Shown in pieces: positions 1 to 9,700 of a stretch of DNA of 64,000 bases. A program made the position numbers and the translations under genes. Within the stretch, counting starts at the first letter, position 1. Every line of letters starts with the position of its first letter. The notes under the pieces were generated by a model. The model was not told the origin of the DNA, made no database searches, and worked only from the letters and a program-made list of their open reading frames with translations. Origin of the DNA: an uncultured Lachnoclostridium sp. (GTDB lineage: Bacteria; Bacillota; Clostridia; Lachnospirales; Lachnospiraceae); the NCBI GenBank assembly GCA_944381625.1, contig CALWLW010000001.1, forward strand, positions 397,738-461,737, in the 5' to 3' direction.

Positions 1-717
1 CGGATGGCGCATGGGCTCCATCCGGCACACGTCCTTCACGCATATCACGCCGCTCTTTAAGAACCCGCAGGTTCCGTCCTCCACGTCTGCGCCGCGCCAT
101 CCGTCCCCGTCCCAGGCTTCCCAGTCAAGTCCGCACAGGCTGAAATCCTCATGGAACGGATTGCGCCGGTCGTTTTTCTCCACGGACACGTACAGCCGGT
201 CGCCATTTCCCAGCGGCTTTTCAAATCCCAGGTACAAAACCGAAGACTCCCTGAAATCCCGGGCGAACGCGGCGGCATACTCCCCGTCCGTCCCGGCAAA
301 AGCGGTCAGGTCCGCGGCCGTCCCGTCCGTCTCGCTGATAAAAGAGCAGAACCGGTTCACCGTCCCCTGATAATCCTCTTCCGTCTCAAACGGGATATCG
401 TCCGCCAGAAAACGCGTCCCCGCGGGGATCCTCAGTCCTTCCGCCTCCCCGTCCAGGACCAGATATCCCCTGGCCGCCCGGGCGGGCCGGGGTTCGATCC
501 CAAGAAGCTTCAGATATTTCTCCACATGCACGTCGCCTGTGGCGTTCAGATAGTAATTCAGCATATCCGTCAGCCAGGCGTAAGTCTGCAATACGGTGAT
601 GCCCGGGTCATGGCTGTTAAAATCCGTCCACTCGTCCGTCATGGCCGGGACCCGGCTGACCGCCCTCTGAATGATCTGCTCATAGGATAGGTCGTCCAGT
701 TTTGGTACCTTTAACAT
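1..717 (-). CDS. CIS baseplate wedge protein, Afp11-like (N-terminal part, cut by window edge)
   Basis: Reading down from ATG at 717, the frame stays open to base 1 and gives 239 residues with no stop, so the gene continues beyond the window. The start reads MLKVPKLDDLSYEQIIQRA, followed at about residues 33-49 by DFNSHDPGITVLQTYAW. This is the signature near the N-terminus of the Afp11-type 'putative baseplate assembly protein' family, a T4 gp6/gp7-like wedge component. An IPAGTRF strand near residue 97 matches the baseplate-J style beta domain that follows. The ATG overlaps the stop of the upstream baseplate gene by 7 nt, indicating translational coupling. Expected role: assembly of the baseplate ring around the spike. 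Family assignment is from sequence motif; function is from known Afp/PVC systems. Confidence 0.85.
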   Translation of the reverse strand, partial: MLKVPKLDDLSYEQIIQRAVSRVPAMTDEWTDFNSHDPGITVLQTYAWLTDMLNYYLNATGDVHVEKYLKLLGIEPRPARAARGYLVLDGEAEGLRIPAGTRFLADDIPFETEEDYQGTVNRFCSFISETDGTAADLTAFAGTDGEYAAAFARDFRESSVLYLGFEKPLGNGDRLYVSVEKNDRRNPFHEDFSLCGLDWEAWDGDGWRGADVEDGTCGFLKSGVICVKDVCRMEPMRHP

Positions 718-3563
718 TCGCTCACCTCGATATAAACCATATGTTCCCCATTCACCGCCATCAGGAACGGATTCTGCACAGTTTCATAAAATTCATCCGT
801 CACCGTCACTTCCCTGCCGTCCATCTGCGCCGTCATCACCAGCTTGGAGACGGTACAGCCGGGGATCCCGGCGCGGAGCCTTGCCGACAACTGGGAAGCT
901 CTGGGCAGTTCTCCGATCTCCCAGCCTCTGCCTCCCATACCGCCTTTCAACGGGTCGATAAATTCTTCGATCAGGTCCTGGGCCCTCTGCTGCATGTCGT
1001 AGGCCTGGTCCAGTTCCTCTTTCTCCAGCCATACCCTCACGCTGAACCGCACAAAATGGGGCTGTATCAGAATCAGTTCCCTGCCGGCGGGCGCCAGGGC
1101 GCTGTCACTTGTCAGGCGCTCCCGGATCTCTTTTTTGATCTCTGAGAATACGTGCGCCCCCTTCTCATATTCTTCAATCAGGATGGCGATGGTCACGCAG
1201 CCGGTCTTTTCCTTCCCTTCCGCGTCCACATGGTTGCAGCATTTTACCTTCCGCACCCCGTAGGAGATCTGGGCGATCATGTCGAAGAAATCCCTCTTCG
1301 TCACCGCCCGGTTCCTGGTCCTCAGCATTCCCGCAGACATGCGTTTCACCGATTGTTCCGTATAGCCGTCATATCCTCCGTAAGTGGGGAACGGATTGTC
1401 CACGCCGGAAATATACCGGATGGCCGTCCCCATCACCCGGATGGCTCCCGCGGGCAGGTTCGCTTTCACGCCGCTGTAATTGCAGTGGGACACCCGGATC
1501 TGGGGGCCTTCGTCGGGAATCTGGAAATTCACGAAGGTATTTTTTCGGAAATGCAGCACGCCGTCCGCCATATCCAGAAGATATGTGCGTCCGCCTTCAT
1601 AGGCTCTGCCCGCCTTCTTCCACGGCACCCACGCCGTCCCGTTCTCCCCTCTTTCCAGGACCTCCACCGAAGCCCTCAAAAGGTTCTGCTGGGAGAGCTG
1701 GATATCCAGTTCATCCTCCATGCTGTCCAGGTAAAATTCCTCCGTGACCGTATTCACGTTGACCACCCTGGCCATATTAGGATAGACGCCGCGGATCAAC
1801 GGCAGCGCGTACTCCGGATTTTCCTTATTATAATTGATGAAGCGGATAAAATACCCCTCTTTCCCGAACATGGTCCTGCGCTCCATATCCTTTGGGATCA
1901 CCAGCAGCATATTTCCGGAGCCGCAGAAACCCTCCGTGTGATCGGCCACCCTCACCGGGACAAACCCCCGGCCGGACCAGTATTCCACCTGGAAATTCAC
2001 AGGCCGGTCGCTGTAATTCTCGATATCAAAATACAGGCTGAACGGGGTGCCCCATATGGGAGCGTCGAACCCCAGGTACATGGTCCTGCGTCCGTGTTCC
2101 GTCTGACGGAACAGGCTGGTGCTTCCGCCTTCCTTCAGATCCCTTGTCACATTTTTTTCATCGAAATTATTCCTGCTCAGAGCATAGTCGGCTCCCTGCT
2201 TCTCTTCCATGTAAGAATAAGAAAGCTCCAGTGCGCTGATCAGGGGACAGCGGTACACAGCCGGCATCTTGTAGATATTTTCCGCCTGCAGAAGCCTTGC
2301 GCGGATACGTCCTTCCCTGCGGCCCTCTTCATAGGCCGCCATATCGGAGGGACAGATAAAGTCCAGACTGATCTCCCCTTCCGCGGAACCGTTGAACATG
2401 GCGTTCACATGCTCCTCTTTGAAAAGGCGCTTCCAGCCCACGTCGCTTAAATATTCCCAGCAGACGTAGTCCGCCCCCACCTCCGCCGAACGGACGGACA
2501 GCGGTTTTTTCGGCTTTTTCATGATTGCCTTGTATTCCGTATCCATCTCCGGCATCTCCAGAAGCTCTTCATGGATCCGGTAATCCAGGCGGAAGCTGAT
2601 CTGTACTCTGGCTCCTTTTCTGCTGAGGGCTTCTCTGTCGTCAAAGGCGAATCCGCTGTAAAGCCCCAATGGCTTTCCAAAAGGATAGAAAGCGCCCGCA
2701 CTCTCGTCCACACCGTTCACATAGACCTCTTCCGGGATGATATGCTCCTTTTCAAAAGCGGCTTCCACCGTATCCACATAAAAAGCCGGCATCTGCCCCA
2801 CGCAGGTGAGGACCAGACTGTAGCACTCCCGCTGTCCCACCATGGCTTTCCTGGGCGCATACCCTTCCATTCGGATCCGTATATGGCCATCCTCTGTCTC
2901 AACCGCAAACCCTGTCTGTTCTTTTCCTTCCGGCTCCAGCATGGACCAGCGGACCTGATCCGACGCCAGATACAAAAGGAGGGCGTCCTGATCCCCTTCT
3001 CCGGCCGCTTTCACAAAAAGCTTCAGGTCTAAATCCCTGACCTGGTCGAAAAACTGGTCAAAGCACAGGTAAAGCCTATGCTCCGCCCGGTTCTCTCCCC
3101 GGGTACCAAACGCGGTAAACGACGCGTTCTCTCCTGCTTTGCACTCATGGACCACGATCCGGTCCTCCTCCCGGTCCGTCACCGCCGCCAGGATCAGATT
3201 CGCGTCCGTCACCGTCAGACCGTGCTCCGTCTCAAAGACCACATCTCCTACCTCCGGGACCTGCGCCATGGTCCTGGTTCCTCTGGGAACCGGCACCATA
3301 CCCTCGTATCCTTTCACCGGCTGGAACTGCACATATCCTTTGGATGCGCAGACCGGCTCTTTCATAAGCGGTTCAAACAGATTCAGGTACTGAATATAAT
3401 GTTTGTCCAGCACCCTGGCGTAACGCTCCGAACATTCCTCCAGCATGCTCCCGCACAGATCGGTCATGACGGACCCGGGATCGCTTCCCCCATGCTCGTA
3501 GGCGAACTCCGGAGCATAGGAAGCCATCATCTTTTGCAGTTTTTCATATGTATTCTCAGTCAT
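711..3563 (-). CDS. CIS baseplate wedge protein, baseplate J-like (Afp11/12 family)
   Basis: A second baseplate protein of about 950 residues. Its N-terminus carries the related signature FAYEHGGSDPGSVMTDLCG (about residues 22-40), and a VPRGTRTMAQ beta segment follows near residue 99. Near residue 755 is RNRAVTKRDFFDMIAQ, the typical 'A-V-T-x-x-D-F/Y' segment of baseplate J proteins. Two ATGs lie close together. The one at 3563 has AAGGA six bases upstream, while the one at 3569 abuts the Shine-Dalgarno, so 3563 is preferred. In contractile tails the two large wedge proteins form heterodimers that carry the spike and trigger sheath contraction. It overlaps the next gene by 7 nt and follows gp25 closely. 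No truncation is visible. Confidence 0.88.
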   Translation of the reverse strand: MTENTYEKLQKMMASYAPEFAYEHGGSDPGSVMTDLCGSMLEECSERYARVLDKHYIQYLNLFEPLMKEPVCASKGYVQFQPVKGYEGMVPVPRGTRTMAQVPEVGDVVFETEHGLTVTDANLILAAVTDREEDRIVVHECKAGENASFTAFGTRGENRAEHRLYLCFDQFFDQVRDLDLKLFVKAAGEGDQDALLLYLASDQVRWSMLEPEGKEQTGFAVETEDGHIRIRMEGYAPRKAMVGQRECYSLVLTCVGQMPAFYVDTVEAAFEKEHIIPEEVYVNGVDESAGAFYPFGKPLGLYSGFAFDDREALSRKGARVQISFRLDYRIHEELLEMPEMDTEYKAIMKKPKKPLSVRSAEVGADYVCWEYLSDVGWKRLFKEEHVNAMFNGSAEGEISLDFICPSDMAAYEEGRREGRIRARLLQAENIYKMPAVYRCPLISALELSYSYMEEKQGADYALSRNNFDEKNVTRDLKEGGSTSLFRQTEHGRRTMYLGFDAPIWGTPFSLYFDIENYSDRPVNFQVEYWSGRGFVPVRVADHTEGFCGSGNMLLVIPKDMERRTMFGKEGYFIRFINYNKENPEYALPLIRGVYPNMARVVNVNTVTEEFYLDSMEDELDIQLSQQNLLRASVEVLERGENGTAWVPWKKAGRAYEGGRTYLLDMADGVLHFRKNTFVNFQIPDEGPQIRVSHCNYSGVKANLPAGAIRVMGTAIRYISGVDNPFPTYGGYDGYTEQSVKRMSAGMLRTRNRAVTKRDFFDMIAQISYGVRKVKCCNHVDAEGKEKTGCVTIAILIEEYEKGAHVFSEIKKEIRERLTSDSALAPAGRELILIQPHFVRFSVRVWLEKEELDQAYDMQQRAQDLIEEFIDPLKGGMGGRGWEIGELPRASQLSARLRAGIPGCTVSKLVMTAQMDGREVTVTDEFYETVQNPFLMAVNGEHMVYIEVSEC

Positions 3564-3590
3564 ATGCATTCCTTCCTTTCCTCCGGCCCG

Positions 3591-4004
3591 CTACAGTTCC
3601 CCGATTCCCTCCTCTAAATAGTACGGAAATACCAGGTTGTTGGGATTGTTGGTGGCCCGCACCGTATACTGGATATTCAGGTAAACTTTCCCTTCTCCGC
3701 TTCTGCTTCTGTCCATGTCCACTTTCACACCCCGCACCCGCGGCTCGTATTTTGTAAGGGCGTCCTCCACTTCGCGGATGATCTTGACTTCAAAGGAAGC
3801 ATCCGGAAGGTCGAACACATATTCCTGCAGATTGCACCCAAAATCCGGGAGCATGGCCCGCTCTTTTTTTCTCGTCATTAAGATAATATAGATGGACTGG
3901 CGGATGTCTTCTTCATCCTCCGTCATCTCAAAATGGCCCGTGGCCGGGTCGATCCTGGGCGGAAATGCGAATCCGCGCCCTAAAAATGCCTTTGCCCTGT
4001 CCAT
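3591..4004 (-). CDS. GPW/gp25-like baseplate protein (Afp9-like)
   Basis: About 137 residues, the normal size for the gp25 family. Visible family features are the N-terminal LGRGFAFPPRID strand, the EDIRQSIYIILMT helix, and MLPDFGCNLQEYVFD, where gp25/GPW proteins carry an R/L-P-x-F-G-x-x-L motif. It ends in a beta hairpin (VYLNIQYTVRATNNPNN). The open frame extends to ATG 4034, but GGCGGGAG lies directly before ATG 4004, so that start is chosen. gp25 is the sheath-like baseplate subunit that seeds sheath polymerisation. It sits between the spike gene and the wedge genes, the usual Afp8-9-11-12 order with the PAAR gene moved elsewhere. Confidence 0.88.
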   Translation of the reverse strand: MDRAKAFLGRGFAFPPRIDPATGHFEMTEDEEDIRQSIYIILMTRKKERAMLPDFGCNLQEYVFDLPDASFEVKIIREVEDALTKYEPRVRGVKVDMDRSRSGEGKVYLNIQYTVRATNNPNNLVFPYYLEEGIGEL

Positions 4005-4066
4005 ATGTCTCCCGCCTTTCCCGGATGCCTTCAAAACCGCGCTTCATCCTGCGCTTTTGACGCCCG

Positions 4067-4846
4067 TCAATTTACCTGTACAATGGCGCCTTTCAACGCC
4101 AGCGGCCCCGACGCCTGCACGTTCACCTGCGCCTGCCCTTTCATATCCACCTGCGCCCCCTCCAGCTTCATGGCCGCGGAAGCCTTCAGCCCGATCTCAT
4201 TGTCGGCGGATGCTGATATCTTGGTCCCTTTCAGCTTGATCTCCCCGCCGTTTCCGTCCATGGAAAGCTCCGTGCTTCCCGCCTTCAGGCTGATTTTCTT
4301 GTCCGCCTGCACGGAAACCGCGCCGTTTTTATAATCCAGCTCCAGAGTGTTTTTGCCGTCTTTATCCGAAATCCTCACACACTCCTTCTCATCATCCGCA
4401 ACGATGACATGGCCCTTGGGCGTGGTGAGCGTGATGTTCTCCTTGCCCTCCTCCTCCGTGATGAGGATATCCAGGCCGCCTTTTGTCTTCAGGCGCTTTT
4501 TCAGGTTCTTGTCGTCGAAACTGTCGTTCACCACGGCGGCGCCTTCAGGATACAGGCTCCCCAGGAGGAAGGGCCTTTTCAGGCTTCCGCCGATAAAGCC
4601 CACCAGCACCGTCTCGTCGATCTCCGGCACCCAGTAGAAACCGTACTCATTTCCCGTATAGGGGGCGATCAGGCGCACCCATTCGCACATATTTTTCCCT
4701 GTCTCCCAGACCGTGAACTCCACCTTCACCATGCCTTTGAAATCCGGGTTATTGTTCTCCACCACGGTTCCCTGGACAAAGCCGGGCACCTGCTGGCTGT
4801 CATAGCGTTCATTCTCATTCTGGAGCAAATCGGTTATGGAATTCAC
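4067..4846 (-). CDS. Spike protein, gp5/VgrG C-terminal type (OB fold plus beta-helix)
   Basis: 259 residues. Residues about 20-110 look like the phage baseplate V/gp5 OB fold: GFVQGTVVENNNPDFKGMVKVEF, then YWVPEIDETVLVGFIGGSLKRPFLLGSLY. The remainder is a repetitive beta prism with short alternating strands (LTTPKGHVIVADD, ISLKAGSTELSM, IKLKGTKISASADNEIGLKASAAMKLEGA), as in gp5/VgrG needles. It starts at GTG with GGAGG ten bases upstream and overlaps the preceding hub gene by 4 nt. Together the two genes encode what is one polypeptide (VgrG, Afp8) in many systems. Expected role: trimeric puncturing needle below the tube, capped by the PAAR-like protein. No lysozyme or toxin extension is present. 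Confidence 0.88.
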   Translation of the reverse strand: MNSITDLLQNENERYDSQQVPGFVQGTVVENNNPDFKGMVKVEFTVWETGKNMCEWVRLIAPYTGNEYGFYWVPEIDETVLVGFIGGSLKRPFLLGSLYPEGAAVVNDSFDDKNLKKRLKTKGGLDILITEEEGKENITLTTPKGHVIVADDEKECVRISDKDGKNTLELDYKNGAVSVQADKKISLKAGSTELSMDGNGGEIKLKGTKISASADNEIGLKASAAMKLEGAQVDMKGQAQVNVQASGPLALKGAIVQVN

Positions 4847-5940
4847 AGACTGTCCACCTCCGCTTTCAGGAATGTGCGGTATCCGTCCCCGTCTATCACG
4901 TGGCGCACATACGTTATATAGTATTTCCGGTTCATCCTGGAGGACAGCTTATCCAGCGTGACATATCTGCCCGGCGAAAGCTCCGGGATGCCCACGCACT
5001 CGCACTCCAGCGTACCGAACCGGGAAAGCCCCGCGTCCAGACGCGTCTTCGCCCGGCCTTTCGCCTCTTCGCTGTCCTTGACCCCCGGCTCATAATACAC
5101 CTGCCTGGAGTCCCCCATCAGCTTTTTGGGGGCGGAGCCGCTGCCGTAAGAGCCCGTGGGCGACGCTTCCCCGCTGATCTGTCTGCCGCTGGAGGCGTCG
5201 ATGCTGCGCACCTCGATCTTTTTCACCAGCTCCTGGCCCGACAGGGAGAATCTGGCGTTGATCAGGCCGGAACCCGGCGTGAGCGTCATGATGGGCGTCG
5301 TCACCTTGCGGCGCTTCCGGAAATATGCTTTTCCCTGTATGATGAAAAACTCAAACCCATGTTTGGAGGCCTGTTCCACGATCAGGTCGTAATCGGACAT
5401 CATGTGGCTGCGCAGGGGCACCTCCTCCTCGGCGCACGCGTCCAGCTCCTTCCCCGACAGATAGCTGGACACCGGCGTATCGGAGAGGATTGCCGACACC
5501 ACGCCGTCCGCGCTCTTCTGGGTGAAAAATTCCATCCGGCGCGTCTTCATCAAAAGCCCTTTGGCGTCCATACACTCCACGAAAATATCGCAGCCCGCGC
5601 CGTCTGTGCCGAACCGGTACTCGATCCGGCTCACATAGCCCTTGAACACCAGCTCCAGGCGCACGTAGCCCACCGAGACCTCCACCGTCTCACCCAGCTG
5701 GAGAATATCCACTTTGCTGGAAAAATCCGTATTCTCCTCCTCATACGCCCCTGTCACCAGGAACGTGCACCCGGAGGCTTCAAAGCCGCTGGTCAGCTCC
5801 AGATCCAGCTCCTTCACATGAAGCTTTCCCCGGGACACCAGTTTCTCATTTCCCACCTTGATCTCCATGTCCGGCGCGCGGAAATCATAATATTTTCGTT
5901 CCAGTTCCGCATAGCTGGCAGTGCCGTTCATCATGTCCAT
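4843..5940 (-). CDS. Baseplate hub protein, gpD/gp27-like
   Basis: 365 residues. It matches the phage late control gene D / gp27 hub architecture: an N-terminal beta barrel (DMEIKVGNEKLVSRGKLHVKELDLELTSGFEASGCTF) with LQLGETVEVSVGYV, then a helical insert with a long-range SDYDLIVEQASKHGFEFFI segment, typical of gpD proteins. A serine/glycine-rich linker lies around residues 250-270, followed by the second barrel ending RKYYITYVRHVIDGDGY. GGAGAG lies upstream of the ATG. The product should form the trimeric hub that joins the tube adaptor to the gp5-like spike encoded next. The hub and needle being separate genes is a split-VgrG arrangement. Confidence 0.85.
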   Translation of the reverse strand: MDMMNGTASYAELERKYYDFRAPDMEIKVGNEKLVSRGKLHVKELDLELTSGFEASGCTFLVTGAYEEENTDFSSKVDILQLGETVEVSVGYVRLELVFKGYVSRIEYRFGTDGAGCDIFVECMDAKGLLMKTRRMEFFTQKSADGVVSAILSDTPVSSYLSGKELDACAEEEVPLRSHMMSDYDLIVEQASKHGFEFFIIQGKAYFRKRRKVTTPIMTLTPGSGLINARFSLSGQELVKKIEVRSIDASSGRQISGEASPTGSYGSGSAPKKLMGDSRQVYYEPGVKDSEEAKGRAKTRLDAGLSRFGTLECECVGIPELSPGRYVTLDKLSSRMNRKYYITYVRHVIDGDGYRTFLKAEVDSL

Positions 5941-5979
5941 ACGCCGCTCTCCGTTTCTGTCTTCACACCGTTTCTATCT

Positions 5980-6711
5980 TTACAGCGCCGGAACCTTCAG
6001 GCGCCTGGTATGGTCTACTTTCCGCGGGTTCAATATCCCGTTCTCCTGGGCGATCTCCTTCCAGCAGGAGGCGTCTCCGTACTCCGCGTCCGCCAGCATC
6101 CACAGTTCTTCCTTGGGACTCATCCTGCGGATCTTCGTCCGGTCCGGAGACTGCCTGGGGGATGATTCCATGGTGTTCAAAAGACCTTCCTCTTCACCCA
6201 GAATGCTCATATCCATCTTCACCCGCACCGGATAGCCGCTGCGGTTGAACATCTGATAATTCATGGACAGGGATTTCAAAATCCCCTTAAACTCCATCGC
6301 TCCCCATTTGAAGGTGATGCAGTTCTGGGTATGGGAATCCGGGGCCAGCTTCATCAGGTAGGCGATATCGTGGCAGATCTGGGACAGTTCTTTGTCGTCA
6401 TTCAGATATTTGTGCAGCCCCTCCCCCGCTTTATAATCCGCCATATAGGTGGAGGTGTCCAGGATCAGGCTGACACTTAATGTGGCAAGCTCTCCCTTGG
6501 AAACCTGCAGGTTCTCAGGATTGCTGTTCTCCCCGTTTCCTGTGGTATCTTTAGAGTCGCTTCCTCTGCTGATGGTATACTCGGTGGGGTTGAACTGCAC
6601 CGTTATGGTGATCGATTCGTCCGTATTCAGGGGGTCGGGAAAGATCAGCGCTGCCCTGGTCAGAGGCCCGTCCCCATAGATCAGATTCTGTCTCTCATTT
6701 ATCGAACTCAT
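5980..6711 (-). CDS. CIS tube-adaptor protein with C-terminal LysM (Afp7-like)
   Basis: 243 residues. The N-terminal domain shows the CIS tube-adaptor motif ITVQFNPTEYTISRG (about residues 34-50), where F-N-P-x-x-Y is conserved. The C-terminal 50 residues form a LysM-like motif with ELWMLADAEYGDASCWKEIAQENGI and a terminal RLKVPAL. In Afp/PVC systems this protein sits between the hub and the first tube ring, and its LysM helps baseplate assembly rather than peptidoglycan binding in the free particle. Its start lies one base after the stop of the 1062-residue gene, with GGAGAGGG inside that gene as ribosome binding site, so the two are translationally coupled. Confidence 0.87.
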   Translation of the reverse strand: MSSINERQNLIYGDGPLTRAALIFPDPLNTDESITITVQFNPTEYTISRGSDSKDTTGNGENSNPENLQVSKGELATLSVSLILDTSTYMADYKAGEGLHKYLNDDKELSQICHDIAYLMKLAPDSHTQNCITFKWGAMEFKGILKSLSMNYQMFNRSGYPVRVKMDMSILGEEEGLLNTMESSPRQSPDRTKIRRMSPKEELWMLADAEYGDASCWKEIAQENGILNPRKVDHTRRLKVPAL

Positions 6712-9700
6712 TTACCGAAGCCCTCTCCTTTCCCTCTCTGTCTTCAATCTGTCCTCCAGCCGCCGGTAGACCTGGTTCACGATCCTGCCCACGCTCTCGT
6801 CCAGCCTGGCGTCCATGGTTCGCTCGATCTGCTGGGCCAGCTGCATGCCGCTCTTCCCTTCCGTCAGCAGGGACGGCTGGCTGGAGATCACTTCTCTTAC
6901 GATCTCCTGTTGGCGCTCCACCAGCTTTTCCTGGCGGATCACCGTCTTCTCCCGCTCCGTCCGAAGCTCGGTGACGATCTCCTCCACCTCTTTTTTCAGG
7001 CGGCGGTTCTCTCCCCGGTCTCCTTCCGGAACAGGCTCCTCCGCGTAGAGGATGGAGGCAGGCTCCCCGCGAAACGCCTGCGCTGCTTCCATCCTGACCC
7101 GCTGCAGCCTTCCGGCTGTCCTGTACTGGCCGGAGCCACGGGACACCCCTCCGCGGGACTGATAGGCCCGCAGGGCCGTATCCAGCGCCGTCCTGGCTTC
7201 CTGAATGGAGATGCTGCCCTCCGCATAGCGCTCCAGTACCCTTCGGACCTGCTGGACGGCCACCGTACGCGCCGCCGTATCCGGCAGCGGCCTGTCCCTG
7301 AAGGACACGTCGACTCTTTGCACCAGTTCCTCCGCATTCCTGACCTGGGTCTTACTGCTCTCCCGATTCTCAGGGACCGGAAAACCGGATGGCCCCGTCC
7401 CCTGCCCCGCAGAGACCGGAGCGCCGGATGACCCCGTCCCCTGCCCCGCAGAGGCCGGAGCGCCGGATGATCCCCTCCCCTGCCGGGATGAAAGAACTGT
7501 CTCCAGGATCTCGCGGCGGATACGCTCCGCCTCGTCCGGCGCATATTCCAGATCCACGGGATATACCTGCCCGGAACCGGCGGATAACGGGACGCTGTCT
7601 GCCCGCGCAGAACCAGTGGGCTGCAGGACACTGCCTGCCCGCGCAGAACCAGTGGGCTGCAGGACACTGCCTGTCGGCATCGTTCCGGCAGTCTCCTGTC
7701 CCGAAGGTTCCTGGCCCGAAAACAGCGGAAACAGGAACGGCTGAGCCGTCAAAACAGCGGCGGGAGGCAGGATGTTGTCTCCCTGCGCTCTCTGCGCCGT
7801 CCCGGCTGCCTCCTGTCTCAAAACCAACGGGCGCAGCGGCGGCTGAATCAACGCGGCGGCGGGAGTAAAATCACCAACCGCCTGCGCTGTCCTGCCGGAC
7901 GATTCAGAACTGCCAGACGGTTCAGAACTGCCAGCTTCACCGGTTTCCACCCGGCCCTGGCTGCGCTGCATGGCGTCTCTGATCGCCTGGGGAACTGCTT
8001 CTGCCCGGTTCGTCCCTGTATGCTCAGGCGCAGGTTCTTCCGCTTCCAGATATACCAACGGCACACCGTTCTCCATGCGGACCCGCATTCTCACGGGAGC
8101 GGTTTCCCTCATACTCTCCGTTTTCGGACGGAACATTTTCCCGTCCGCGCGCGCTTCCACATCCCGGATAAAATCCCTGCTGCGCTGTACTATCTCATCC
8201 CACAGCAGGCGCAGCGACTCTCCTTCCCGGACTTCTCCGCTGTCCCGGACAACATCTTCCTGCACCTGTCCGGCAGCCTGCTCCCGGTCTGCGTCCGCCT
8301 GTGTCTGTCCGGCAGCCTGCTCCCGGCCTGTGTCCGCCTGTATCTGTCCGGCGGTCCGCTCAAAGCGGGCAGCTTCCTCTTCCTGACGGGCAGTTTCCCG
8401 GCGGGCCGCTTCCCTGGAATCTCCGTTCTCCGCCTCCCGCCGGGCGGCCTCTTTGCGCCTTTTGGTTTCTTCTTCCTGATGGGCGGCCTCTTCCTGCCTT
8501 CTGTTCTCTGCTTCCTGACGGGAAGCCTCTTCCCGTCTCCTGGACTCTGCTTCCCGGCGGGTGTCCTCTTCACTCTTTCTGGATTCCGTCTCCCGGCGGA
8601 TCGTCTCTTCGCGCTTCCCTGACTCCGCTCCCCGGCGGGCGCTTTCTTCCTGCTCCGTCTGTTCCGGCGTCCGCGCGCCCTCCTCCAGATAATCCAGGCG
8701 CAGTGCGTCCCGGCGCTCCGACGGCGTATATCTCTTCCAATATTCTATATTTTGAAGCTGAACTCTTGCTTCCTGAAGCGCCCGCTCCAATATCCCTGTA
8801 CGTCCTTCCTGCGCCGTATACGGCAGGGGACTTCCCTGTCCGTTCCGGACGCCCGGTTCGGAGTATGAAACTGACACAGCGTCCTGAACAGCCGGTTCAA
8901 AATGGGAAGCCCTCCGGGTATCCCGAACAGTCTGTATGGATTCCTCAGAATGCAGGGCTGTCTCAGTGCCCTGGACGGATTCATTCCCACGCGGGGATGC
9001 CTGGGCGTCCTGGGCCGCGTCCTCCTGGCGCAGCCGCCGCTCCAACTCCAGGGAGAGCTGCGGCGTATTCTGGGACGTTCCTGGTTCCCCCATGGGCGCA
9101 GGCTCTTCCAGATAATCCATCTGAGCCGGTTCCAGACCCTCCGTCCTTACGCTCTGTTCCCGGACAAGCTCATAGGACGTTCCCTGCGGAACCGCCATGT
9201 TCCCCGGCAAAAATGCACTGTCCCCCTGCGGGACTGCCGCCTGTCCTGGCAGAACAGGCATACGCCCCGTCGAAGCTGTCATATACTCCGGCGGAACAAC
9301 CGTGCGCTCCATGGGCGCGGCCGGGCGTCTTTCACGCCTCCTTGCGTCCCCATAAAAATGCTGGTGGACGTCCCTTCTATAATATTGATAATCCGCTGTG
9401 GCGTAGATACTGCTGTTATATATATTTTCAAGTTTCCGGAACAGAATGAGCTGTTCCTTCTTATCTTCATTTTCGTCTGTCTGTGCCGGCAAAAGACGTT
9501 CCCTTAAAACCTCGATCTGCCGGAATCCGCCTTCTCTCATCAGGCTGCGGATCTCCGTGCTGAATTCCCGCACAGTCCGCTCCCGGACTTCCGGCATCTG
9601 CGCCCGGACCGTCTTCTCGATCTGTCTCTCCAGGCTGGGATACAGATTCCGGCTGACCCGGCTGGCAAGGATCTGCGTAAGGAACGTCAGATTCTGCCGG

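Noticed and set aside
57..299. A short minus-strand frame inside the left-edge gene
   Set aside because: The conserved baseplate frame from ATG 717 covers this interval in another phase and carries clear family motifs.
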